This document shows, piece after piece, positions 1 through 11,793 of a DNA stretch of 64,000 bases (the first letter of the stretch is position 1; every line of letters starts with the position of its first letter). Under the pieces are notes generated by a model, which ran no database searches, was not told the DNA's origin, and worked only from the letters and a program-made list of their open reading frames with translations. This stretch comes from Amaranthus tricolor (taxonomy: Eukaryota > Streptophyta > Magnoliopsida > Caryophyllales > Amaranthaceae). Where the stretch lies: the NCBI RefSeq assembly GCF_026212465.1, contig NC_080047.1, positions 41,648,922 to 41,712,921 of the forward strand, in the 5' to 3' direction. The translations under genes and the position numbers were made by a program.

Positions 1-1465
1 GCGAGATGTGATTGGGCCATGGAAACAGTGAAAAATCACGACCTAATGGATCATCTGCAATTATTGAAAATAAGGTTAGTGAGATTAAGCTGTAACAAAC
101 TAATTTAAATAAAGGCAAGGAAAGTCATGTATCGGATAAGTTGAAACTAAACTTAATTCCAACTAAGGATTGTGTTTCCCGACCACTAGATCTACCACTG
201 GATCTCCCGCAGGATGAAGATTTAGACCCTCGACCACGAGAAGATGATCTACTATATTCAAATGCGCTTTTATTTCTTCTAAGGGTTTTGCTTGTGGTTG
301 GTCTTCCCTTTCTAGGTGGACTTGTGTAAGGCTCAGGTATATCGGCTCCATCACGGTGTAAATCATGTTCAAGTACCTGAGACAAGCATCGTACAACAGC
401 TGGATCAGCTTTTAAGACTTCATCAACCAACGATTGAAAGTACTCTTTGTCATCGGCATTTGCGTGCCGTACTCCTTCGTTGGTGTCATCTCCTACCTCT
501 GTGTACGTCAAAGTACTCCAGAATGGATGAATGTCATCCAAATACAAAGCACCTTGTGAACTGATCGACATATATAAATAACAAGCACATGGCAATCCAT
601 GGGTGCGTTGAAGTACATAATCACCCAAATCTAACATACGGTTATGCTCAAGCCGCAACTGCTCTAAGGCAAAAATAGATACATGGCGATATAAAGGTCT
701 AAAGAAATGATGTCGCAACGACCTTTAAACAGAATTCATGGATTCCTGTAGCGCTTGTCGGATCTTAGCTTGCTGGTTTGTTATCTGTGCGTGTGCCCTT
801 TTAAACAGGGTATCAAATGAGTTATTACCGCTATCAAGATAATACTTGAAAGACGAGTGTTAGCATTCAACTCTGCTGGTAGTCTGGTTACCCATGTGGA
901 AACAGTCATTCGTCCATGCTCGCACAAATTTCTCTTTTAGTGGAATCCATGTTCCAGCCAAGTATCGAACGACCTTTCTATTCCTAATCGACCAGGTAGT
1001 CACAATCGATTGCCATCTCTCTTCAAATTCGTCGAGTGTTGAACTTTCAACCAAGGGATTCCATCTACTTTTCCTGAATACCTGCCCTTGTTGATTTCTT
1101 TTCCCGCCACACAACTTGTCCACCATGTTCTCAACGTCGTTAGCAATATGCCATATGCATAACAAATGCCGCACATCTACATTAAACACAACATTGAACG
1201 TAATTAATACATATTCAATAAAGAGAACGAAAATAATTAATCAACAAAACCTTTTTACCCGGGAAGACGTCATGAATACCTGCAGATAAACCCTCATCTC
1301 GATCAGTGACAATGACGCTAGGAGTCTGAGCTGTGCCAAAAATATCTCTCAATCCCTGTAACACCCACGAATATGACTCAACCGCCTCATCTCGCATCAA
1401 ACAGAACGCAACCAAGAAGTTGTGATTGGTTGGCGTCATTTCGATTAGTTCACGCAGTGGCCACT

Positions 1466-4097
1466 TGTAACAGGCTCAAATTTCTTAATCTTAATCTTCC
1501 GATTAATTATTCCGAAATTTCTTTTCGAATTCCTAATCCTTTGGATATCTAATTTAAATCACCTTTAATTCCTAAACCTTATTCCGATTTTTGTAATTTC
1601 TTCCAAATATTAAACTTAAAAATATATATATATTCTTAAATTTCTTTATAAGCACTAAAATATTATTTTATTATTTTATACTACGAAAAGTAAAATTTTA
1701 ATATTATATTTACGGTTTTATTAAAACGTTACGTTTCAATTTTGTTTCCTTAAACTATCTTTACTACTTATCATTTTAACTTTACAACTTTTATTTAATT
1801 ATTTTATACCTAAAAATTAACTATATTTTTCTTATTAACTTTAAGTATAGTTTTAACTAAAATTTTCTAAGCAAACTATCATATTTTCATAATCAAACCT
1901 TAATCATACTTTCCCATTAATCTAAAACATTTCACTAGCATAAACTAGAACAAAAATTTGATGAATCAAAATCCTTTCTACATCAATCCATAATGTTCAT
2001 CACTTACACAAGCTATCACCATTTCCTTACACAAGTTAACCTTCTTCTACACTCCAAACTCTTACACATCCACTTACACACTCCAACTCTTACACATTCA
2101 CTTACACACTCTAAATCACTTACACAAGTTAACCTTCTTTTTCATACAATCTTATGAACTAAAAAGTTGCCCAAAATCCATTATAAATACCCCTCCTTAG
2201 CCATGAGAGCACTTGCACCCCCATTATCAAATCTTTCTACCATTATTTCTTATATCTTCACTTCATTAACATCTTACTAACTTTATACCCTTTTTATTTG
2301 TTGAAGAATCAAATGAAGATGGAGCTTGATCTTATCACTTCTTAAGCCAATAATCATCAACTTTTGAAAAGTCAAGTATTATCTTTTGGAGCTTGGATAT
2401 CATTTTCTTTTGGTTAATTGAAGATCTACTTCTTTGAAGCTTGGAGCCTTGAAGACTTTCTCTTTTGGAGCTTATTTCTTTAAGTTCTTATTTTCTTATT
2501 ATTATTCTCTTACATGGTTTAGCACCACCTTTGGAGGAAAATGGTACACATTTTCTTAACTCTCTCGTTATGTGATATTTATTTATGGTTACTCGATAAT
2601 ATAAAAGCATGATCAACATGATTTTATTTTAGTCATTTAAACTTTATATGGTAATATTAAGGTCATATCCAGTTTAGTGATATTTTCGTCAAAACAATAA
2701 TACTTTTGGGACACTCGAAAAAAAGTCATATATATGGAAATTTTTTATTAATATGATAATATAAATGCATATGAATTTTACCAGTTAAATAAAACTTATG
2801 TGTTTAAAATGATTCCATATCATCTTGGTGTTTTGATAAATTTTTAATCGGTTTTTTAGTAAAATAGTCAAACAAATTTGTTAAAATGCTTAGCATTGTT
2901 TTTCTTGAAAACTCATTTCATATAGATTTCGAACCCTTAATAACTTGTCGGATTATGTTAGTTTTATAGTGATGATAGATCCGTTTTACTATTTTACTGG
3001 TTATTTGATAAAATATGTTATTAAGTACTTAGAAATATTACCCTTGACTGTTATGATTATTTATGACACAATAATGACCTAGTTTAGCCTCAGGAATCTT
3101 AGTATAGCTACGAAAATTTGTTATTTAATTAATATTAATTTATTAGATACTAGTAATTTGTTTCTATTAAAAGGGTAGAATTGTCAAAAATTTGACTAGT
3201 GGAAGTTTGACTTATAAGAATGTAAACTATTTCGGTTTAGAGTCTTGTTTGATATTGCATGATATTGATTGTATGACTCTGATAGTAAGGTAACGTCGAA
3301 CCATGGACTGGCATGTAAAATCCCGGCGTCCGTGTTAGCCGGCACGTAAAATGCGGTGTCAGACAGGGGATCCGAGAAAAACCCATCCTGTGAAGTCTCG
3401 AGCATAACAGTATTGAGAGGAGTGACGACTCCCACCACAGTTAGGGTTTAGGACTACGGTCCTCACCTAACCAGACCCTTACATATATCAGTTGTCATTA
3501 TTGTTGTGATCTTGTGATGTGCTATGATGGTAAAGCTATGAGGCTTAATTGAACTTGATTAAATAAGCATTAAGGTTACCAAGTATTTAGTACCAGTAAT
3601 GAACTTCTGCAAGTATTGAGAATGTAACTTAATGGCCTAGTAAAGGTCAATAATGAGTAATAACCTTCTATATTGTGCTTGATGATTATTTTGTAAGCAT
3701 GATTTAACTATCGCATCATAAGCTTGTTGAGAAAATTGTATTCGGCTTTATCGCTGATCGATTTAATCGGCTGTCATCCGTATTATGGATGACAGTATTT
3801 TGCAGGAAAAATTAGCTCAGGTTTCGATCCAGGCCTCAAATTTAATTATTCTATCGAGGACTTAGCTTCAATGATTTTACTTGATGACTATATTGTACTT
3901 ATGTTTTTTTATCGTATTTAAGTAAACCTTATTTTATATTTTCTCAGTTGTAAGATTTTTTTTTTTTTTTTACTTATGTTTTGAACGATTTTAGTTTAAA
4001 TGGTTTTTAGCAGTTCGGCGTTTTACACTTCCGCATTATTTATCTTAAGTATAATTATTAATGTTAATTATGTATCGAGAGTGCCGCTCCTGCTACA
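1466..4097 (+). mobile_element. Large solo-LTR-like insertion, probably Ty3/gypsy
   Basis: This block interrupts the transposase frame. It begins TGTAACA and ends TGCTACA, the imperfect inverted TG...CA termini of an LTR. It has no coding potential. A TATAAATA box at 2182-2189 gives the plus-strand orientation. A GC-richer part lies near 3290-3480, and a GGCGTTTTACACTTCCGC-like end lies just before 4040. Length and end sequence resemble the long LTRs of Tekay/Del chromoviruses, which is inference. The flanks share only AGT, so a clean 5-bp target duplication is not visible. It could also be a non-coding LARD-type element. Confidence 0.6.
2182..2189 (+). promoter_or_regulatory. TATA box inside the LTR-like insertion
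   Basis: TATAAATA lies about 715 bp into the insertion, followed by a C-rich stretch. It fits the U3/R boundary of a plant LTR and sets its orientation. No transcript evidence is available from sequence. Confidence 0.35.
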
Positions 4098-4859
4098 ACT
4101 CTTGTTTGTTTGTTTTGTACGTTGTATCTATCAACACAATATACGGCCACGTACGTATCATTTGAATTGAGGTAGGATTTGCAACTAATAATCTGATCAA
4201 ATTCCCTTCACTATCCAACTCTGTCCTAACCACGTAATTATGCTCTGTGGCCATATAAAGACAGTGTTGAAGGGGAGTCCTAACCTCCATCTTTTCTCTT
4301 CTAATTGACTGTCTAATATTGTATATTTGATTCATACTAGTAAGAAAACCAGGAAAATTATTCTAATTGAAGTCATGATAAAGGCAGGTTGCATGCCGGT
4401 TGCATTAAGCCGTCGTATGTGCTGCCGAATATCTACATTCAACCTATTTGCCCTTACATGACCATCTCAGTACACTAAAAATCGGCGGTTATGTCTACCT
4501 TTTTCCCCAAGAGACACCCTCACTGTCCAAGGTCTTTCTTCTGGTTTACGACTACTTGCTACAATCATAAATTTACACCGACATGTTCTACTTTTAGAAC
4601 CAGGTCGGACAGCATTATTTAGGTTATGCAAATCACCCCTAATATTACCATAGCGATGACATCTTAAATACAAACTAACTCTAAAACGTCCTTTTTGTTT
4701 ATAAGAAACACGTGTAAATTGAAAATCAATTGTTAGTACTATCTCATCGGCCCAACTATATAATTCATCTCCAGAATCAAATTCCCTATCCGTAACAAAT
4801 CAACCAGAGTAATCTACATTGTCTCCTAAGTTTTCAAAGTCCTGCAAATTTAAAATATG

Positions 4860-5187
4860 AAAAATAAACCATATATTAGGTTATTAAAAAATTATAACAT
4901 ACAAACATAAATAATAAAAATATTCAATAATAAATAAAAATTATAATTTACTTTAATAATTAATATTAAAATAATAATAATACAAATTAATATTAAATAA
5001 AAAATATAATTTACATCACTAATAAATATTAAAATAATAACAATACAAAATATAAAATAAATTAATTGTAATAATAATAAAACAAATTAATATTAAATAA
5101 TAAGAAAATAATATATAATTATAAATTATTTAAATTAATAATAAGAAAATTATAATAATATTAATAGTATAAATTATAAATTATTTA

Positions 5188-5249
<62 letters not shown>

Positions 5250-5323
5250 TAATAATAATAATGATAACAATAAAAATAATAATAATAACAATAATAATAA
5301 CAATAATAATAATAATTTATTAA

Positions 5324-5406
<83 letters not shown>

Positions 5407-5560
5407 GAAAATAATAATAAATTAAAAAATAATTATAAATTAGAAAATAAAATAATTTACTACAACGTATATTATATAATAATAATGTAAATTACTAAAT
5501 AAATAAAAAATTCTTTATATAATTTACATAATAATAATGTAAATAATAAAAAAAAAACAA
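4860..5560. repeat. AAT microsatellite in AT-only intron
   Basis: The first intron of the dead transposase is almost pure A/T. Between about 5188 and 5404 it is an imperfect (AAT)n array broken by GAT, AAC and TAG variants. It holds no gene. Confidence 0.9.
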
Positions 5561-5592
5561 ATAAACAAAAGAAAAAATAAACGGAGGAATCG

Positions 5593-5623
5593 CACAAAAC
5601 GTGGTCTACTCGCACGTTTTGTG
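5593..5623. repeat. 11-bp perfect inverted repeat
   Basis: CACAAAACGTG (5593-5603) and CACGTTTTGTG (5613-5623) are exact reverse complements with a 9-base spacer. They lie in the transposase intron, the only GC-containing piece there. This could be a hairpin or a remnant of a small insertion; the function is unknown. Confidence 0.6.
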
Positions 5624-5713
5624 TAACTCCATCGGTTTTTTTTTAAAAAAAAACCAATTCAGATTGATTTAAGTACGTACCCGATCCGATTTATAGTCGC
5701 TTTCGTTAGCCAT

Positions 5714-6888
5714 AGTAAATCGATTCCAACAAAAAGCTTGTTTAAAATTAAAGAACATTTTTAGAGAGATTTCAGAGAGATTTTAGAGAGATGGTACCGT
5801 GTTTGAATTCGTATATCATGCAAGGGCGCTACTGAAAATTCAATATATATAGGATCGCGATAAAAATGTTTGGGATTACGTTTAAAATTTAAATTGAATG
5901 TTTTTAAAGTGATAATAATATTATTAAGTGAGATTTACGTTTGTTAAAGAAATTTTAAGTGCAGAGGCAAAATCATAATTTCATTAGGGAGTGACTATAA
6001 AATAAAAAGGGTGAATGAATAATAAATTAATGCCTAGTTAAATTCCAAAATTAGTCATGATATTTGTAGAGTCTCTTCAACCATGAAACGGTGGAACCTG
6101 AAATGAGTGTAGACTTGTAGTCTATATTGTAGTCTGTAGATATAAGCAGTAATCTTAGAACAAATAGAAAACACCTGGCCCGTGAATTCAGTAATTCTTA
6201 CCAAAATCAACTGCCACTTTCATTTTCATTTTTATTTTCATTTTCATTTTTATTTTCATTTTCTTCCCTTTTTCTCTTTCTTTCCCATAAAGTTACGCTC
6301 AATTTTGGTCCTTTGCAATCAATGTGTCTCTCTTTTAATTGCATTAACAATGCCCATTTCTTAACTAAAAAAGAGAATAACAAGAGAAAAAAAACCCACC
6401 TTTATTGCTCCTTTGATATTGCTCTCATGAAAAGTTCCTCTCCAAGCTTTCCTTTTTCTCTTTAATTATGGTTTGATATTGCATTAACACTTTTGAATTT
6501 CATACTATTTGCTATAATGTTGTTCATACTGTAATGGATTACCTTAAAAACTAAAAAATTCATCTGGGATTTTAGAAATTTCAACTTTTTCTTATTAATT
6601 CGAATTTTCTTTCATGGGTTTTGCCTAAATTTGACAACTTTTTTCATGGGTTTTTCCAAAATTGTGTTTTCATTTCTGGGTGTTTGTTTCCATATTCACA
6701 TTTTTCTGTCTAATTCAGTTTTTCTGTAATGGGTTTCTCTAGATGTCAAAACTTTCTTCTGGGTTTATGGAATTTTCAACTTTCCCTTCATGAATTTCAA
6801 TTTCCTTTCATGGGTTTTACCAAAAAATGAACACTTTTTTCTGGGTCTTTTTTTTTTTTTTTTTTTTTGATATTGATGTTTTTCCTTG
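5714..6888. other. Intergenic region and PXC3-like gene leader
   Basis: No gene is visible. At about 6218-6262 there is a short array of CATTTT/CATTTTTATTTT units. From about 6540 to 6850 the sequence is T-rich and repeats a theme of TTTCATGGGTTTT and TTTCTGGGT. It ends in a 20-plus base T run just before the start codon. This is probably promoter and 5' untranslated sequence of the receptor kinase gene. Confidence 0.5.
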
Positions 6889-9759
6889 ATGAAAATTCCC
6901 ACTTTAAATTTTAATGCCCACATTGTTAATTCCAAATTTGGAAAGGTACCTATAAAAAGCGGAAGAACAATGTACTCAATTCAAAGAAACAATTTAGTTA
7001 GTAAATATTCAAAAATTTGTTTATTTCTCTTAATAGTTGAGTTTATTATGAGTGTTCAACTAGTAATCTCTGAATTACCTGATCAAACCATAATGTTTGC
7101 CATAAATGAAGAAATTGGTGTTCCTGGATGGGGTATAAACAACTCAGATTATTGTTACTGGAAAGGTATACACTGTAGTACAAACCAAACTGTTGAAGTT
7201 CTAGATCTTTCTAGCAGATGGCTTAGAGGTAATATCACTCTAATTTCTGAGCTTAAAGCATTAAAATGGTTAGACCTTTCTAGTAACTATTTTTCTGGGC
7301 CAATTCCTACTATTTTTAGTAATTTATCTGAGCTAGAATTTCTTGATTTATCATCAAACAAGTTTGTGGGTTCAATTCCTATGGAATTTGGTAAATTAAA
7401 AAACCTTAGAGCATTAAATCTTTCTTACAATTTTTTAGTTGGTGGGATTCCGGAAGAACTTTCAGGATTAGCCAAATTACAAGATTTTCAGCTATCTGGG
7501 AACAAATTGAATGGTTCAATACCCAAATGGGTTGGGAACTTAACCAATTTAAGAGTATTTTCAGCTTATGAGAATAATTTAGGTGGAGAAATTCCTGACA
7601 ATTTGGGTTCTGTTTCTGAACTTGAATTGTTGAACCTTCATTCCAATTTACTAGATGGTTCTATACCTGAAAGCCTTTTTGCTAATAGGAAATTGGAGTT
7701 TTTAGTGCTGACCCAAAATGGATTGACAGGAATTATTCCCGAGTCAATTGGAAATTGTGATAATCTTTCGAGTATTCGAGTTGGGTATAATAATCTTATA
7801 GGTAGTATCCCGAAAACTGTTGGAAATATTACTAGCCTTACTTATTTTGAGGCCAACAATAACAATCTTTCGGGGGAGATTGTTGTCGAGTTTTCTCAAT
7901 GCTCGAATCTTACCCTTTTGAATTTGGCCTCAAATGGGTTTACCGGAACCATTCCTAATGAACTAGGGCTGCTTACTAATCTGCAAGAATTGATTGTTTC
8001 GGATAATCGCTTGTTTGGGGATATACCGGAGTCTATTCTTCGTAATAGGAATCTTAACAAGCTTGATCTTGGGAACAACCGATTCAATGGCACCATTCCT
8101 ATAAATGTGTGCAACACCTCTAGATTACAGTTCTTGTTGTTGAGTGAAAACTCGTTGAGAGGAGAAATTCCCCATGAAATCGGGAATTGTGTGAAGTTGC
8201 TCGATTTGCAGCTCGCTAGTAATTATCTTACCGGCATGATTCCTGCTGAAATTGGGCGGTTGAGGAATTTGCAGATATCGTTGAACTTAAGCTTCAATCA
8301 TCTACATGGGTCGCTACCACCCGATTTAGGGAAGCTTGACAAGTTGGTTTCATTGGATGTTTCTAACAACCGACTTTCTGGTTCAATACCGGCAGCTCTC
8401 AAAGGCATGCTGAGTTTGATCGAAGTAAATTTCTCGAACAATCTGTTTATTGGCGCTATACCTGCATTCGGACCATTTCAGAAAAGCCAAAATTCAAGCT
8501 TTTCAGGAAATAAGGATCTATGTGGTCAGCCATTGAGTTCATCTTGTGGGACCGATGGCGATGATCAGGAAAATTACCCTCGTAAGATTTCTTACAGGAT
8601 TATATTAGCTGTTATCGGTTCTGGATTAGCCGTCTTTATTTCTGTCGCTGTGGTTGTTCTTCTGTTTATGATGAGGGAAAAACAAGAAAACTCGTCCAAA
8701 GACATACACATTGTCGAGGATATTGCTACTAGCAAACCTCTTATAACCGCTGGCAATGTCTTTGTCGAAAATTTTAGGCAAGCAATAGATTTCGATGCTG
8801 TCGTTAAGGCGACATTTAAGGACACAAACAAGCTTAGCAGTGGAACTTTCAGTGTAGTTTACAAGGCTACCATGCCCTCCGGTCTCATTCTCTTGGTTAG
8901 AAGTCTTAAATCGGTGGATAAGACGATACTTAACCATCAGAACAAGATGATAAGGGAGCTCGAAAGATTGGGCAGGATACGCCACAATCATCTAATGAGA
9001 CCCCTGGGGTTTGTCATCTACGAGGACGTTGCCCTTTTGCTCCATGAATATATGTGCAATGGTACTTTGTTTCAACTTCTTCACGAGAATAGCAAGAAAC
9101 CCGAGTATGAGCCTGACTGGCTGACTAGACTCTCCATTGCGATTGGAGTAGCCGAAGGCTTGGCGTTTCTTCACAGTGTGGCCGTTATCCACCTTGATAT
9201 ATCCTCCGGCAATATGCTTTTAGACGCAAACATGAGTCCTCGTATTGCTGAAATCGAGATTTCCAAGCTTCTAGACCCTTCTAGAGGAACTGCTAGTATT
9301 AGTGCAGTTGCTGGCTCATTTGGTTATATTCCGCCAGGTCGGTTGTTTCCCTTTACGTTCACTTCTCGATTACTATAAACTTGTAATCAACGTATTATCA
9401 TACTGATTGAGCTTTTGTGTTGGTAACCAGAATATGCATACACAATGCAAGTTACTGCACCCGGAAACGTGTACAGCTATGGAGTGATCTTGCTCGAGAT
9501 TCTGACAACGCGTTTACCAGTAGAAGAAGCGTTTGGTGAGGGAACAGATTTGGTGAAGTGGGTTCAAACCGCTCCTTCGAGAGGAGAAACGCCCGAGCAG
9601 ATACTCGATGCGAGGCTTAGCACAGTTTCGTTCGCTTGGAGAAAAGAAATGCTTGGAGCTTTAAAGGTTGCATTACAATGCACAGATAGTACACCTGCTA
9701 AAAGACCTAAGATGAAAAAAGTCATTGAAATGCTTCAAGAAATTAAGGAGAACTCGTAA
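6889..9759 (+). CDS. PXC3-like: LRR receptor-like pseudokinase, PXC3 type
   Basis: Coding exons are 6889-9337 and 9431-9759 (about 925 aa). The intron has a CCAG|GTCGG donor and an AACCAG acceptor and restores PPEYAYTMQVTAPG. Order: hydrophobic signal segment (ICLFLLIVEFIMS), an N-cap with GVPGWG and YCYWKGIHC, roughly 20 LRRs, a membrane helix near residues 570-595, then a kinase-like domain. It matches Arabidopsis PXC3 along its length as I recall it; that family is linked to vascular development. The kinase looks inactive: the beta-3 lysine position reads LLVR, HRD is HLD, and DFG is replaced by AEI (IAEIEISKLLD). An alternative ATG at 6970 sits nearer the signal peptide and would give a more usual N-terminus. 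No disabling mutation is seen. Confidence 0.93.
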
Positions 9760-10414
9760 AGATTAGTCGATTATATGTATGAACAAAACTTTCATTTCGA
9801 AGGAAAAAAAATGTTTGGATCATGAGCTTATTTCGTCTCATGATCTGCTAGTTTTCGGAGAGAATTAGTCCTGTAGGCTTATATTGATGGTATGTATTGT
9901 ATTGTGCTTCTGTATAAGTTGGTTTACAATTGTATTATTCAGATCTCACAGTATTTGGTACAGATTTCCATGGAAAGGTATCAGGTCATACACTGCTTTT
10001 TGTACCATAGTTTCCTGATATCATGTTGTAGATCGGAGTGGAGGAGGCCTCACTGTATAAAGCATTCTTGTAAGGTTTACGGGATGTTTGGCAAATGACT
10101 GACAGCTAATAGTTTATTGGAGTGGTTAATTTGACCAATTGATTCAATCAGTTATCAACTCATTTGACAAGCTGATTTTGATAATGTTAGTAGGATTAAT
10201 TTGTTGTAAAGTAGCTGATTCATAAAAATAAGTTGTAAGTTATTTTAATCAGTTAATTTACTAAACATGAGTATTAGATGGTTTCACAGCACAATAACCT
10301 ATTTGTACCTAAAAAAAATTATAATTGTCTAGGAAGCTATTTTGCCAAAATCCCTTAATATTAAAGTGTAGTCATTAGCATTCAAGCAATAACTTGTTAC
10401 AGGTGAAAAAAATA
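9760..10414. other. 3' untranslated and intergenic sequence
   Basis: AT-rich sequence downstream of the receptor stop codon. The first 300 or so bases are probably 3' UTR. No gene, tRNA or clear element was seen. Confidence 0.4.
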
Positions 10415-10643
10415 CTTCTCTGTTTCTAAAAGATTGCAACTCTAGCAATTGGTTTAAGTATTAAGAAATTGGTAGGGGATAACTAAGGATGAAGAAAAGT
10501 GAAACAAAATGAAAGAAAATATATGGATAAAAATTAAAAAAAGTTGTGGAGACACTAAATCAATACCTAAAATAAAAATGTTACAAAGTTGTTATACGGA
10601 CTTTTAAAATGAAAAGTGTACCAATTCTTAAGATACATGAGAG
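10415..10643. mobile_element. Degenerate Stowaway-type MITE
   Basis: The left end CTTCTCTGTTTCTAAAAGAT and the complement of the right end CTCTCATGTATCTTAAGAAT are related Stowaway-like termini. They are flanked by TA on both sides (10413-10414, 10644-10645). The element is non-coding and well diverged. Confidence 0.55.
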
Positions 10644-11393
10644 TATATAGTATTAATTATAGAACTACAATAGACAAATGTTCCTAAAACAAAGTGATAC
10701 ATTTTAAAGCCATATTCAAGCATAAAACAAAAACTTAAGCATTCATCATTCATTAACTTCATTGGAAGTTCTTGAAGACAATAAATACATCTAGGCTAGA
10801 CCATGGACGTAGTCCAATTAAGGGTGAACCACACGTAGATCATTGTGTTTAGTTTGTTTGCTCTTTCATTGCTTAGATTAGAGTTCTTGGTAGTTACATT
10901 GAATTCTGTTTTGGGTGTTGTTTGTGCAAATCAATTCTTGAGGCTTAAATCTTTGATCTTAGGATAGTGGAGGTTTCATTCCTCAAAGATAATGTTTTCC
11001 ATTAAAGGCTAATCGAAAACGATTTCTTTGTTTTGATGAGAGTAAGGTTGCGTATGTATATTTAACCTCCAAACGCCGCCTACTCAAGAACCGGTTAATC
11101 ACATTAGGGTTGTAAAATGTTGAAATTTTTTAACATTTTCTTATTTTTTTTCCTCCTTGTCCGCTTGGTTGGAGAAGATGTTGAAATTTGGGCATACTTA
11201 GCTACATTAACAACATTGGATAATCTTTGATCTGTCTGTCCTCCTTTGAAAATCAAAATTCCTAAAATCAGTCCATCAATTATGGTTATGGTCATCAACC
11301 TAATATTTCGTACAAAGATAGGGTCTGGAGGGGAAGAGGTACTGGACATACCATATTCATACCTCTTAAGAAAAAGGATAGGAGGAAAGCGCG
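10644..11393. other. Intergenic sequence
   Basis: Nothing recognisable. The short open frames at 11104-11437 have no family features. Confidence 0.4.
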
Positions 11394-11491
11394 CAAACAA
11401 TTTAACCCATGAGATAGGTTACCTTCAAGAAAATTAAAAGCACACAAACAATTTAACCCATGAGATAGGTAACCTTCAAGAAAATTAAAGG
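11394..11491. repeat. Two-copy 51-bp tandem duplication
   Basis: CAAACAATTTAACCCATGAG and what follows occur at 11394 and again at 11445, nearly identical. The second copy is the insertion site of the adjoining MITE. Confidence 0.8.
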
Positions 11492-11784
11492 AAAAATTAC
11501 CGTGAATAATACAACCTTTCGTTAATTTCTCTACAATAATACCAACTTTTGATTAACCATGACTAACATCAACTTAGGGGTATTTTTTAGTAAAATAATA
11601 CCAACTTTAATTTATTAGCTAATTTACCAATTTTTTTGTCATATAATCTCCTATAGTTTGACTTTCAACACGTTAGGGATATTCTATAAAAACACCTCCT
11701 AAGTTGGTATTATTCATGATTAATCAAAAGTTGATATTATTATAGAAAAATAAGCAAAAGTTGTATTATTTCTGAATATTTTCC
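11490..11784. mobile_element. Mutator-type MITE with 9-bp target duplication
   Basis: Long imperfect terminal inverted repeats start GGAAAAATTACCGTGAATAA on the left; the right complement reads GGAAAATATTCAGAAATAAT. The arms continue inward for about 90 bp. It is flanked by identical AAAATTAAA (11481-11489 and 11785-11793). A 9-bp duplication is typical of Mutator-like elements. Length 295 bp, non-coding. Confidence 0.75.
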
Positions 11785-11793
11785 AAAATTAAA

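Larger units (their letters stand above)
125..5713 (-). pseudogene. Mutator-like (MULE/FAR1-type) transposase gene, disrupted
   Basis: This was a MULE transposase with a FAR1-like DNA-binding N-terminus. A first exon starts at the ATG at 5713-5711 (MANESDYKSDR) and ends at a G|GTACGT donor near 5690. The next exon begins after a TTTGCAG acceptor near 4845. The FAR1-like zinc region (CHRYGN, CRCKF) lies at 4673-4467. The DDE core follows: IDTTYKTNK near 4110, then PTNHNFLVAF, then VTDRDEGLS near 1300. An intron at about 1185-1256 joins FP to DVRHLLCIWHI. The frame reaches a stop at 125. It is dead: in-frame stops lie near 4806, 4464, 845 and 733, a 1-bp frameshift lies near 4355, and an LTR-like insertion (1466-4097) separates codons K-Q-E from W-P-L. 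No terminal inverted repeats were identified, so autonomous element versus domesticated gene is unresolved. Confidence 0.85.

Noticed and set aside
5188..5404. Regular repeats that could suggest an array such as CRISPR
   Set aside because: They are a simple AAT microsatellite with no spacers.
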